Shown piece by piece: positions 10,999-20,945 of a DNA stretch of 64,000 bases. The position numbers and the translations under genes were made by a program. Source of the DNA: Pseudoips prasinana (Eukaryota > Arthropoda > Insecta > Lepidoptera > Nolidae); NCBI GenBank assembly GCA_951640165.1, contig OX621246.1, forward strand, positions 34,428,501 through 34,492,500. Reading direction: 5' to 3'. The notes beneath the pieces are model-generated. The model made no database searches, was not told where the DNA came from, and worked only from the letters and a program-made list of their open reading frames with translations. Each line of letters starts with the position of its first letter. Position 1 is the stretch's first letter.

Positions 10999-12584
10999 CA
11001 CACATCAACAAAGTCTAGGGATACGTTATTTTGAAATCAAACATGGCTTTATTGTTTAAAACCTATTTAGTTTCCTTAAAAAGTTTATTTACAGATTTAA
11101 ACCTTGTCTATTCTTTATTCAAAATTTAAAAATTAAAATGAGAAACAAATGAAAACACGCAAAGCACAGCGCAATCTTGAGTTGTATCTAATTTCAAGAA
11201 GTTGCATTAAAATTTTTTTTGCGTGTTAATTGAAGAAAACCTGATAAATTGTTTTATTTTCTTTTCTCAATTGGTTGTGTAAGCTTTTTAGCGTCATGCC
11301 ACGCCATCATTTGAGTCGAGATGAAATGTTACGGGCAGTTGGCATGTTACAAAACGGTGCTATTCAACGCGTCGTTGCTGAGTCTCTGGGCACAAGCCAA
11401 AATGTGGTATCCAGGCTGTGGTCACGTTATCGCGCTACTGGAGATGTGGCAGAACGGCACACAGGTAGATATCGTGTTACCACTCAGAGACAGGATCGAT
11501 TTCTCCAAATGACCGCCAGAAGACTACCCAATATCACAGCGATGCAACTAGTGCAAAGGCTCCAGGAGGGTCAGCAGCTGCTGGTGAGCGACCAAACCGT
11601 GCGAAGGAGGCTGCATGAAGTTGGTCTTCATGCTCGCAGACCGCTACGAGTCCCAGCGCTGCGACGTGGCAATCGCGGTAGGCGACTTTTATGGGCTCAA
11701 GAACATTTGACATGGAGTGATCAACAATGGTCATTGGTGCTGTTCACTGATGAGTCCCGCTATGGATTTCATCCAGATTCGAGACGAACACGCGTTTGGA
11801 GAACTCCAGGCAGGGTCAGCCGTCTCCGACATCCACAGGAGGTCCACTCTTACCAAGGCGGGACAATTATGGTGTGGGCAGGAATACGAATCGGCGGACG
11901 AACCCAACTCATTTGGATTCAGGGCAGCATGACTGCCCATAGATACCGTGAGGAGGTAGTAGAACGTGTCATTGTCCCGCTCAGGGCCCTAACGGGGCAA
12001 GAATTTCAGCTCATGCATGACAATGCACCTTCCCATACAGCGCGGCTGGTGAGGGCCGCCCTTCGAGAACACGATGTTCAGGTATTAGATTGGCCTCCAC
12101 AGTCGCCAGACTTAAACCCAATTGAACACGCCTGGGACATGTTACAGCGAAGAGCATTGAGGGATTTTCCGCCCAACTTGACAACAGAAGAACAACTTTT
12201 CGAACATTTAAAAAGAACTTGGGACTGCATACCCCAGCAAGACATTGACACCTTAATTTTAAGTATGGAAAATCGTTGCCGCTGTGTGATTAATGTTAGA
12301 GGAGGAAATACCGATTACTGATTATCAGATTTGGTAAGATTTTTATTCATTTAATTCGATTGAATAATTTTATAAGAATAAAATGTTTTTGTTCACTCAG
12401 TAATTTTCTATGGCTTAATTAATTTAAGACTTTTATTAATTAGAAAAACAAAATCGCATCGTGTTGTTTAAATATCGGCCATGAAATTATCTTTAATTCT
12501 TCCATTTACAGTCATAACAAAATGTTTATAGTTTTCTAGATAATCAATGAAATGTTCAATATCCCTAGATTGTGTTGATGTGTG
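10999..12584 (+). mobile_element. Tc1/mariner-superfamily transposon, copy 1
   Basis: This 1586-bp element is flanked by TA on each side (10997-10998 and 12585-12586), the Tc1 target duplication. The terminal inverted repeats begin CACACATCAACA at both ends. They match over about 24 bp (left CAAAGTCTAGGGAT, right CACAATCTAGGGAT after reversal). It encodes one intact transposase. Compared with copy 2 at 55193-56784, I see one 6-bp difference and one substitution, all near the 3' end, so both inserted recently. Confidence 0.96.
11296..12321 (+). CDS. Tc1-type DD34E transposase, copy 1
   Basis: This 341-residue protein cuts and pastes its element at TA sites. I start at the ATG at 11296 (MPRHHLSRDE); an upstream in-frame TTG at 11275 is not a credible eukaryotic start. 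Residues ~1-110 form paired-type helix-turn-helix DNA-binding domains (SRDEMLRAVGML, SQNVVSRLWSRY). The catalytic triad is visible as FTDES, MHDNAPSH and NPIEH, with 34 residues between the second Asp and the Glu, giving DD34E. There is no stop or frameshift, and length is normal for the family. The ORF matches copy 2 exactly, which suggests either is potentially active. Confidence 0.95.
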   Translation: MPRHHLSRDEMLRAVGMLQNGAIQRVVAESLGTSQNVVSRLWSRYRATGDVAERHTGRYRVTTQRQDRFLQMTARRLPNITAMQLVQRLQEGQQLLVSDQTVRRRLHEVGLHARRPLRVPALRRGNRGRRLLWAQEHLTWSDQQWSLVLFTDESRYGFHPDSRRTRVWRTPGRVSRLRHPQEVHSYQGGTIMVWAGIRIGGRTQLIWIQGSMTAHRYREEVVERVIVPLRALTGQEFQLMHDNAPSHTARLVRAALREHDVQVLDWPPQSPDLNPIEHAWDMLQRRALRDFPPNLTTEEQLFEHLKRTWDCIPQQDIDTLILSMENRCRCVINVRGGNTDY

Positions 12585-12977
12585 TATATATGTATCAATA
12601 TTATTGTATCCAATAAGCTATATTTGATCTATAATAACAAATAAAATCACTCTACAAAAGTTTTCCACCTAATAATAATAGAAACGATTTGGGAAAGAAT
12701 CCCTTTTATTGTGTGGTAGAATTGTTATCAGATATATTGGTGTTATTATAGTTCAATTCTTCGACAAGCGAGGTCTCTCCTAACCGCAGAGCGAATGTAA
12801 AAGACAGAGAAGTCCGACTCTGTAGACTCAAAACTAGAGAGTCTACAAACTCAAATGCATTTAGATTAGATTTACATAATTAGAGTTGTGGTAAAATTCG
12901 CAATCGGTCAACCTTAAACCTCCGGGGCTCAAAATTGTGCTTGTCTGGATGATACTATGACGTGATAGAGTCTGGAT
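12585..12977. other. Netrin intron, nothing recognised
   Basis: AT-rich sequence without a supported ORF. The direct phrase GAGAGTCTACAAACTCAAAT near 12836 is local only. Confidence 0.4.
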
Positions 12978-12980
12978 GTA

Positions 12981-13115
12981 CAGACGGCAGCACATCCATC
13001 TACTTCAATCTGTCACATTTCTTTTATAGATTTTCAACATTATCACAAAAATATAAGGTTCACTTTCAATTGGGGAAATTTGACAGATTGGGGTAGCTTG
13101 ATGTGCTGGCGTCTG
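12981..13115. mobile_element. TA-flanked palindromic MITE (CAGACGCC family), copy 1
   Basis: The ends are CAGACGGCAGCACATC and GATGTGCTGGCGTCTG. The element is an imperfect palindrome with conserved AATCTGTCA / TGACAGATT inner arms around TCAACATTATCACAAAAATA. TA lies at each edge. Three more copies are at 15401, 16631 and 50918. It has no coding capacity, and the TA target suggests mobilisation by a Tc1/mariner transposase. Confidence 0.82.
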
Positions 13116-13119
13116 TACT

Positions 13120-13205
13120 TTGTGTCCGTCAATTATGTTTTTAAAGTACCCTCCGACACAGGGATTAACTTCCCTAGTGTGGGCATTATCTTTTTTTAGT
13201 TTTTA
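13120..13205 (+). repeat. SINE body fragment (GTGTCCGTC family)
   Basis: TGTGTCCGTCAATTATGTTT and AAAGTACCCTCCGACACAGG match the downstream part of the SINE at 39414-39600. Confidence 0.5.
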
Positions 13206-13570
13206 ATTATCTTACAGACTCTATTATAACTATTCCCAATATCACTTTGAAGACCGACGCAGGATTTTAACCCAGGACTTCAGCATCTGCAGTTAAATAT
13301 GCAAGGTGTAACAAATATACTGGACGAAATTTAAGGAGCGCAATCTACCTATGAAGCTGTACAAATTAGGAAAATGCGAACATAATAATTTAGCTTTCCC
13401 ATAGAAATTGCAGAAAGGCTCTCGAGTAGCGAACACGAATCGGAAAACGCAGCGTTAGCAGTGCCCCTACAAGATAGATATAATTATATATTTGGATTAA
13501 TTTGGATATCATTAAGAAAAAAAATAGAAATAACATTTTATTTAACTAACTTATAACAATTTATTTATGA

Positions 13571-13747
13571 CTAGCTGTGCCCTGCGGTTCCACCCGCGTT
13601 AATATTTATAAATTATAGCCTATGTGTTAATCCAGGGTGTCAGCTAACTCCATAACAATTTTTATTAAAATCGCTCCGGCCATTTAGACGTGAAGAAGTA
13701 ACAAACATACACACTCACAAACTTTCGCCTTTGTAATATTAGTAGGA
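13571..13747 (-). mobile_element. Non-autonomous Helitron, family 1
   Basis: Read on the minus strand it starts TCCTACTAATATTACAAAGG and ends in the ACGCGGGTGGAACCGCAGGG hairpin, CACAG, CTAG. The terminus structure fits Helitrons and there is no target duplication. The interior shares TAATCCAGGGTGTCAGCTAA with the copy at 14864-15056. Confidence 0.83.
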
Positions 13748-13764
13748 CTAGCTTATTTAAGTAA

Positions 13765-13935
13765 CTGTCTATGAGATTATACACAGGTTTAATCATCGAA
13801 ATTTCTACGATATTTTACTACATATTGTCTGAATGGCTCTGTCTAAATTAGGGTATGAATTCAAAATTACTATTAGGGCGGACTCGTTTACAACGACGGT
13901 CGCGCTACTACCACATCCAATGCGCTCCAATCTTA
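13765..13935. repeat. Dispersed repeat; uninterrupted relative of the 17290/19392 site
   Basis: This copy reads ATCGAAATTTCTACGATATT then CTACATATTGTCTGAATGGC and ACAACGACGGTCGCGCTA. The same order occurs at 17290-17300 and 19392-19480, but there it is split by a LINE. The superfamily is unknown. Confidence 0.6.
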
Positions 13936-13954
13936 TCTTAGTCCCTTTATCTAT

Positions 13955-14150
13955 CTGCCTACCATTATGTAACACTATGTAGATACTTTACGATACCAAC
14001 AAAATCCCCACAAAGGTATCTCTACATCCCATGTATCCTGTATGAAGGGGATTGAACTCAATTATAGGAACGCGTTCGATTCCCGCAACCTATTCAGTTG
14101 CCTGACCTCTTTTATAGCGGTCAAGTAAAGTACACAACCTATGGTGGTTT
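13955..14150 (+). repeat. SINE-like repeat, copy B
   Basis: It shares the CTACATCCCATGTATCCTGT and GGAACGCGTTCGATTCCCGC blocks with 9645-9815. The B-box-like GGTTCGATTCCC form supports a tRNA origin. Confidence 0.5.
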
Positions 14151-14296
14151 ACAGCCTATAGTGACTGTGGAGGCAGTGTCTGCTGGAACTGGTTTACTGG
14201 ATGAAAAGGATACAAGGATGTAAGTGGACTGATGGTCTAGTGGGTAGTGACACTAACTGCTAATCCAGAGGTCATAGGTTCGATCCACACGCAGGA

Positions 14297-14634
14297 CCGC
14301 CACCGTAGCCTAGTTGGTACTACCTAGCCTATCTAACCTGGCCTACGAAGCTGGTGGTCCTGGGTTCGAATCCCGGTACGTGCAAATATTTGTGTGATGA
14401 TCATCATTTGTCCCCACTAATATGCTAGTGGGTGTGGTTTCCGCACTTAGTCCTGTTGTGGACCATTGTACGTGAAATTTGTGTGATGAGCACGAATATT
14501 TGTTTCTGAGTTATGGATGAGTATTTAAGTATTTATCTATCTATATGAGTATGTATATCGTCGCCTGGTAACCATAGTACAAGCTTTGCTTGTTTTGGGG
14601 CTAGGATGATCTGTGAGACTAGATATTATTATTA
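14297..14634 (+). repeat. tRNA-derived SINE family 1, copy 2 (with insertions)
   Basis: The head CACCGTAGCCTAGTTGGTA is followed by a ~20-bp local duplication (CCTAGCCTATCTAACCTG) before the B box GGGTTCGAATCCC. A second insertion (about 14399-14480) interrupts the body, which resumes at TGTGTGATGAGCACGAATAT. It runs to ATCTGTGAGACTAGATATTA. It is clearly the same family as 10290-10553. Confidence 0.8.
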
Positions 14635-14863
14635 CCTATCTATTTGTGTGACCCATAAATAGTTGTCCTGAGTCTGGATGTACTATGTGTCCGTGTCGGC
14701 CGGCCAGAATTAATTTCCATAGTACTAGTACAGGTTGTATCTACTTACGAATTGATGTCCCAAGATATTTTTTATATGCCATCTGTAGACCAACTGTCAA
14801 GTTTGTAAGATTAGTATATGTATATGAATTATTATATTATATAGTGTTTTAATTTATATAATA

Positions 14864-15056
14864 CTAGATGTACCTCGGGTTTTACCAGCGTTAAACTTAA
14901 TAAATTATAGCCTATGTGTTAATCCAGGGTGTCAGCTAACTCCATACCAAATTTTATTAAAATCGCTCCAGGAGCCGTTTGTTTAGCCGTGAAGAAGTAA
15001 CAAACATACACACAGTCACACACTCATAAACTTTCAGCTTTATAATATAAGTGTGA
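14864..15056 (-). mobile_element. Non-autonomous Helitron, family 1
   Basis: The minus-strand 5' end is TCACACTTATATTATAAAGC. The 3' end is a decayed hairpin ACGCTGGTAAAACCCGAGGT followed by ACAT and CTAG. The interior matches 13571-13747. Confidence 0.78.
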
Positions 15057-15069
15057 TAACCATAGTAAA

Positions 15070-15260
15070 TAATTAACTGTACCATTAACCTTGACAATAA
15101 CTTAATTTAAGCTAGCTAAATATCGTTACTATTATAAAATAAATCTTACTGTAAATTATTTCCTAGAACCCGTGTACCTAAATATCTATATGTACCTAGA
15201 TATAATTATAAATTTAGCTATTTTTAAAGTGAATAAAAACTTTTTTATTTTATTTATTAA
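15070..15260. repeat. Dispersed repeat, inverted relative at 17095-17290
   Basis: CTTGACAATAACTTAATTTA, GTGTACCTAAATATCTATAT and GTGAATAAAAACTTTTTTAT occur here. The reverse complement of the same string order occurs at 17095-17290. No coding frame. Confidence 0.55.
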
Positions 15261-15400
15261 TTTTATTTAGGTACTGTACATAGACAATCAGTTAGTTTTG
15301 GTGGACAATGTTACTATACCTACGAAAGTGTCACTGCACTACCCTGCACTGCTAAAGTTGACTGATAGATGATGCCTTGACCATTACGTCCGCCTTTGTA

Positions 15401-15535
15401 CAGACGCCAGCAAATCAAGCTACCCCAATCTGTCAAATTACTCCAATTGAAACTGAACCTTATGCTTAAGTGATAAAGTTGAAAATCTATAACAGAGATT
15501 TGACACATTGGGGTAGCTGGAAGTGCTGGCGTCTA
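15401..15535. mobile_element. TA-flanked palindromic MITE (CAGACGCC family), copy 2
   Basis: The ends are CAGACGCCAGCAAATCAAGC and GGAAGTGCTGGCGTCTA, with inner arms CCCAATCTGTCAAATTACTC / ATTTGACACATTGGGG. Same length and palindromic plan as copies at 12981, 16631 and 50918. Confidence 0.82.
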
Positions 15536-15538
15536 TAC

Positions 15539-16226
15539 AATCTTATTTAAATAAAATTGTATATGAGAAAAACACCATACTCAGAAAATAGTTCTATTGA
15601 AGTAGTTTAATCGAAGTCAAAACAAAGCACGAGAATAGAGACAGTGTTCTTTCCAAAATCGCAATGGTTTCAATTTCGCCTTCCGCCATCAAAGTTTACT
15701 GCATTTGTAAGTAGCTGGTCGCAATACCCATTACCATATCCCACTCAAGTCCATCAGCGAAAACCAAAAGCGGACACAATAAAGTTATATAGCCCCTCGG
15801 GGACAATTGGTCGAAGAGGCCAAATTGTCCAAATCGGCAACTCGATTCCAACTGTGTCTCAGACGAGTTTTTATGGGAAAAGTCGTCTTAGGTACACCCG
15901 AAGGACCTTTTCCAAAGGGTCAGATAGGTAGATGCGTTTCCTTTTTGTTTTTATGGTGACACGTATTTGTTTAGCGATTTTTGCCCTTTTTTGTGACCAG
16001 AAAATGGGCTCAGTCAAGTGTAGATTGCTTAGTGAGATTGGTTCCATGTTTGCGGACTCGGTCCTGCGGTTAGTTTGAATTTTTATTGTGTTTGCTGGCT
16101 TTTCGTTGGAAGTTAATTCGAAGGGAACAAACAATTTTGGTAACATGTTTCCTTATTTTCTAGAATTCGTTTTATTGGGCAAAACTTTGGGGTAATGTTA
16201 TGATCGTACTAGTTGTCAACTACAAA
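15539..16226. other. Intronic stretch with unassigned open frames
   Basis: Open frames of about 90 codons occur on both strands (15644-15931 plus, 15871-16146 minus). They match no family I recognise and lack splice signals that would link them to netrin. It is less repetitive than its surroundings, so it may be ordinary intron or a regulatory island. Confidence 0.35.
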
Positions 16227-16483
16227 ATAATAATAATAATATAAAGGGACAATGTCACACAGATCATCCTAGCCCCTAACTAAGCAAAGCTTGTACTATG
16301 GGTACCAGGTGACGATATACATACTTATATAGATAGATAAATACTTAAATACATAGAAAACATCCATGACTCAGAAACAAATATTCGTGCTCATCACACA
16401 AATATTTGCACCTACCGGGATTCGAACCCAGGACCACCAGCTTCGTAGGCAGGAGTACTACCAACTAGGCCACGGTGACCGTC
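16227..16483 (-). repeat. tRNA-derived SINE family 1, copy 3
   Basis: This is the reverse complement of the 10290-10553 copy: GGGATTCGAACCCAGGACCA is the complemented B box, and the head ends at GGTGACCGTC. The tail is an ATA-rich run at the low-coordinate side. Confidence 0.87.
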
Positions 16484-16630
16484 TAATACTTAGCTATAGA
16501 CTATATATAATTATTAACTGCCTCGATATAGGAGTTGTGAATTCAATCATAGATAAACTCTTGGCTTCAATTTCCGTGTCGGACCAAAAACTGTTATTAA
16601 AAACAAGAATGATCAGGAACGAACGATGTG

Positions 16631-16765
16631 CAGACGCCAGCACATCCAACTACCCCAATCTGTCAAATTTCTTTTATCGATTTTCAACTTTATCACAATA
16701 GTATAAGGTTCAAATTCAATTGGGGAAATTTGACAGATTTGGGTAGCTTGATGTGCTGGCATCTG
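16631..16765. mobile_element. TA-flanked palindromic MITE (CAGACGCC family), copy 3
   Basis: CAGACGCCAGCACATCCAAC at one end is answered by GATGTGCTGGCATCTG at the other, with CCCCAATCTGTCAAATTTCT and GGAAATTTGACAGATT in the arms. Left flank TG rather than TA; right flank TA. Confidence 0.82.
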
Positions 16766-17369
16766 TACATGAGACGCGTAATAAGCTTTAATAATAAGCT
16801 ATGTTTACACTTAGCGCAACTACCTATATTTACAGTACTAACTTATAAATGAACTATTTTATATCTAAGCACATTAGCTATAGTTTATATTGCAAAATAG
16901 TTTCTCTACCATGTATATTTTTACATTGTAACACTGTTCCTACCCACTTTCTGTTTTTAACGGGCATTCCATAGATACAGGTTGCCTGGAAAAAATCGCA
17001 GTAGAGCTAAAACCGCCTATTGTACTTCAACTTTATTGCAATATATGTGTATATTTTTCTGATTTAGTTTAAGGAGTATAAAATAAAATAAAAAGGTTTT
17101 TATTCACGTAGACTTTAAAAAGCGCTTGTTAATAGTCATGTTTGTAGTAATATAATTAAGTATACATAATAATAGATATTTAGGTACACGGATTGTATGA
17201 AAACATTTATAAAATTTACTTTATAATAGCAATAATATGTAGCTAGATTGTATTAAGTTATTGTCAAAGAGATTATGTTTAAGTTTAACTATCGAAATTT
17301 ATAGTTTTAGCTATTCTAATATATTTTTCTAACATAGGTTCTATATACGCTGCAAATATATTACGTAAA

Positions 17370-18914
17370 ATGAATAGCACAGAACAAGAACTAGTGCAAA
17401 AGGTTAAAACCATAAATTCGCATTCAGGACATTCATTCTTTATGTTCCCGACCGACATAGTCGAGGTTAGTAAAATTATTGACCATCTAAAGAATAAGCC
17501 TACCACCGGTTGGGACAATATTGGAAGTAATGTTCTGAAACAGTCAAAAAGATCGATTGTAGCCCCTATCGTACATATTTGTAACCTAAGCATATCGTCT
17601 GGCGTTGTACCTGACTGTTTAAAGATTGCTTGTGTGGTTCCAGTCCATAAATCAGGAGACTCTAGCAATCCTTCTAATTATAGGCCAATTTCGATCTTAA
17701 GTACTTTATCCAAAATCCTAGAAAAGGTAGTCAACAAGCGTCTCATGCTATATTTGGAACAAAAACACATTTTATCGAATAATCAATTTGGCTTCAGGCC
17801 TAAGCGATCAACTGAGGATGCTGTTATTGCTCTAACGAACTTTGTCTTTGACAAGATGGGTAAGGGATTGAAATGCGTTGGAGTCTTTTTGGATCTTGCT
17901 AAAGCATTCGACAAGGTATCCCGACCTATTTTGCTAAAAAAACTTGAGTCGATGGGTATCCGGGGCGTCGCACTCAGTTGGTTCTCCTCATATCTAGAAA
18001 ATCGGAAACAGGATGTGCGTATTGGAAATTACCATAGTGATCTTGCTCATACATCCTTTGGCGTACCACAAGGTAGTGTCCTTGGACCTACCTTATTTTT
18101 AGCTTACATAAACGATCTGTGCTCTTTAGTTCTCCACAACTCACAACTATTTGCTTTTGCTGATGACACAGCCCTAATTTTTTGGGGCAAGGATTGGGAA
18201 TCAGTATATGAGTTAGCTGAGACTGGTCTCCAAACAATAGCACAATGGTTACAATGTAACCTTCTCACACTCAACGCCGCTAAATCTAAAGTCGTGGCTT
18301 TCCGAATATCGGAACGAACTGCTCCTCCTAAAAACTTAAAGGTTGCACTTCATTCTTGCTTAGATCGCCATAGTTTTAAATGCTCCTGTCCTATTCTCTG
18401 CCAGGTGGATGATATAAAATACTTAGGTATAATAATCGATAGTAAATTGTGTTGGGCTAAACAGATTGAAGTATTAAGCGGCAGAATACGAAAACTTATG
18501 AGCGTGTTTAGGAGATTACGCGATGTAGCTGACGATGCCATAATTAAACTTGTTTATACAGCATTATGTCAGCCGCTTCTTAGATATGGTGTCACATCTT
18601 GGGGTGTTGCAGATAAGTCTAGATTCATCCTAGTGGAACGAGCTCAGCGCGCTGTACTAAAAGTAGCGTTTAGGAAACCTTTCCGATATCCTACAGATGA
18701 TTTGTATAACGAAACTAAATTCCTACGCGTTAGACAACTTTTCGTCTTATCTACTGTGCTACGCTTCCATAAATCTTCACTTACATCTGTGATTAGGAAC
18801 GCTAGACGAAAACCTAAGTGGTTACTTCCCCAAACACGTACCAAATTTTCTCGTAAATCTTACAATTACATTGGCCCCTATATTTATGGTAAGGTGAATT
18901 CTCACTTAAATTAA
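17370..18914 (+). CDS. LINE reverse transcriptase (ORF2 fragment)
   Basis: This 514-codon open frame encodes the polymerase part of a non-LTR retrotransposon. Visible motifs in order are NYRPISILSTLSKILEKV (~residue 105), QFGFRPKRSTEDAV (~140), FLDLAKAFDKV (~173), GVPQGSVLGPTLFLAYINDL (~232) and FADDTAL (~264, catalytic AD-D). The thumb continues to LRVRQLFVLSTVLRFHK. The N-terminal endonuclease is absent because the copy is truncated; the frame is open back to 17289, so the ATG is not a true start. The last codons run into a palindrome at 18897-18955. Clade looks like Jockey/CR1-Daphne but is not settled. No internal stops, so the insertion is fairly young. Confidence 0.9.
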   Translation: MNSTEQELVQKVKTINSHSGHSFFMFPTDIVEVSKIIDHLKNKPTTGWDNIGSNVLKQSKRSIVAPIVHICNLSISSGVVPDCLKIACVVPVHKSGDSSNPSNYRPISILSTLSKILEKVVNKRLMLYLEQKHILSNNQFGFRPKRSTEDAVIALTNFVFDKMGKGLKCVGVFLDLAKAFDKVSRPILLKKLESMGIRGVALSWFSSYLENRKQDVRIGNYHSDLAHTSFGVPQGSVLGPTLFLAYINDLCSLVLHNSQLFAFADDTALIFWGKDWESVYELAETGLQTIAQWLQCNLLTLNAAKSKVVAFRISERTAPPKNLKVALHSCLDRHSFKCSCPILCQVDDIKYLGIIIDSKLCWAKQIEVLSGRIRKLMSVFRRLRDVADDAIIKLVYTALCQPLLRYGVTSWGVADKSRFILVERAQRAVLKVAFRKPFRYPTDDLYNETKFLRVRQLFVLSTVLRFHKSSLTSVIRNARRKPKWLLPQTRTKFSRKSYNYIGPYIYGKVNSHLN

Positions 18915-18955
18915 TATTTAAGTGAGAATTCACTTAAATATTAATTTAAGTGAGA
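18897..18955. repeat. Compound palindrome at the end of the LINE ORF
   Basis: The string ATTCTCACTTAAATTAATAT appears, then TTAAGTGAGAATTCACTTAA, then its inverse, so the block is self-complementary almost throughout. The stop codon of the reverse transcriptase ORF lies inside it. Confidence 0.85.
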
Positions 18956-19391
18956 ATACTTATCAGTGACTTATACTTATCAACTCACAAATGTAAACAA
19001 GTAACTTCAATCTGGCTAAATTCTCTTAATTACCAATCGACCGAAGAACTACTATCACAATAAACATAACGGATAGTAACATAAACATAATTAAATCCAC
19101 AATACACTACAAATTATTCAATACAAATTCGTACAGACATACACAACTTACAAACATAACCTGGTTTAATTTTCTTCATTTTTGTTTTTTGTTTCTTTTG
19201 GATAATGCATGCTTAGATATAATTTTCACAGTAATTTAAGATATTATAAGAATAGTAACTTGTTCATCTTAGTTTAACCACAATTGGAAGGACCTAGCCC
19301 TCGCAACACAGGGAATCCTAGTGCGAGGACTAGACCACGCTTAATCATGTATTGATATTTTATTGGAAATAAACTTATTAAACTTATTATT

Positions 19392-20722
19392 CTACATATT
19401 GTCTGAATGGTTTTCTCTATATTAAGGTATTATTATTATTATGGTGGACCTTGTGTTTATAACGACGGTCGCGCTTTAATGCTACCACCGAGTATATTGC
19501 TTTAACTATACTAACAACCTTCATTTTCTAGCAGCGGTTAAAATCACAGCGTAAAACAATAATTCAAATTGACATTTCAAAGTGAAGTAAAGTAAGGCCA
19601 GGCTTAACTTGAACCACGCTAGAGTATTTGTTTAACGACTATTTAAACTAGAGATAGTATCAGATTAGAATCAGTACTCCAACCATGAGATGCTGAGGAA
19701 TGTTCGATCGGAAACTAATGGGCAAAAACTAATCAATGTTGTTATTGTACTATCGTTATTTGAAACAATTTTATATAATCGTAACTATAATATAACCAAT
19801 ATTTCTTGAAAGCAAAAGCAAAGTGTTTAAATTTTGACTTTTAATTGTATAAATAATGCATTTACCAAATCCCAAATATTTTTAAGCGTTTGAATATTCA
19901 TATTCTATTAAACTTAAAGTCCAAAAGCACTGAAAAATATATGATTAAAGCTCAATTTTTTTAATTTTATTTAGAATTCCAGGAATGAAATAGCGTTATT
20001 AAGAAATCTTGAGTAGGACGTCGAAAAAGCACCTTTCCTGAAGAATACATTACTGAAAATTTATCATTGACGAATCTCTTATGCGCTGTAGAATAAAGAT
20101 GGACAATATTCTATTATTTTTACTACTGCCTGTACATTTAAGACTTAGAAATAGCTAAATCTAATAGGTATTTAGTTTTTGAAAACAAATACCGTTACTT
20201 TAAAGTAAAATTTCTCCATCCATTTTTGCACACTTGCTATTTCTATTCTTCCATTTGGTGTTTGGACTACACACTCCAAATAATATTTCTAACTACTCTG
20301 TCTGGTTATAAACAATAACGACCCAATCTCATGGTGAGGCTACAGATTAGTATCAGTTTGTCGAGCAGGTGTAAATGTTTACCGCCTATATTTTATTCTT
20401 ATCGCAAGAAATATGTCGTTAACAAATAAGTTTTAATGTTTAATTTAATGGTTTTTTAGTAAATTTACGTAATGGAGGATATGATCTATACTGATTTGAG
20501 GTAAACGGGTTTGAAAGTAAAAAGGAATTTGTACTTATGCATCATACATCTTAGACTATTGTTTTTATAGGAACTTTACTAAATTTATAAGTATTTTCTA
20601 ACACTGTTCTTGTCATTCAATGTGGTAATATCACTAAGCTTTGGGGCACCTTACCCTCAGTAGACGCTGGCGTGAAGGTAGTTTCATATTTGGATTTCTA
20701 ACTGAACTACAAAATATAACGA
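19392..20722. other. Netrin intron, mostly unassigned
   Basis: The first ~100 bp are the right half of the repeat split by the LINE (ACGACGGTCGCGCT). The remainder is AT-rich and shows no supported gene or element. Confidence 0.4.
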
Positions 20723-20945
20723 CTGACCAGTTGCCGTGGTTGGTTGACTTGCCTTTCTCGCCGCAGGTCGTGGGTTTGTTTACCACCCGGGACAGATATT
20801 TGTGTGCATGAACATGTCTGTTTGTCCTGAGTTTGTAATTATCTATGTAAGTATGTATTTACAAAAGAAAAGTAGTATATAAGTTATCTGGTTTCTTCTG
20901 TTTGGTTTGGCACTGGCTCTGCTTATTTTGGGATCAGATTTCTTT
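20723..20945 (+). repeat. tRNA-derived SINE family 2, copy 1
   Basis: It contains CCGCAGGTCGTGGGTTTGTT (altered B box), GACAGATATTTGTGTGCATG, AACATGTCTGTTTGTCCTGA and ends near TTTTGGGATCAGAT. Shares its body with 50148-50393 (minus), 50716-51115 and 59495-59752. Confidence 0.72.

Larger units (their letters stand above)
17300..19391 (+). mobile_element. 5'-truncated Jockey-superfamily LINE
   Basis: The insertion splits a repeat whose uninterrupted relative is at 13765-13935. The left host edge is ATCGAAATTT near 17291-17300 and the right host edge is CTACATATTGTCTGAATGG from about 19393. The element holds a reverse transcriptase ORF but no endonuclease. It ends with an ACCTAGCCCTCGCAACACAG / CTAGTGCGAGGACTAG stem and the tail AATAAACTTATTAAACTTAT. 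Truncation at the 5' end is typical of target-primed reverse transcription. Confidence 0.82.

Noticed and set aside
15644..16146. Overlapping ~90-codon ORFs as a host exon
   Set aside because: No flanking splice signals fit the netrin phase and no family resemblance is evident.
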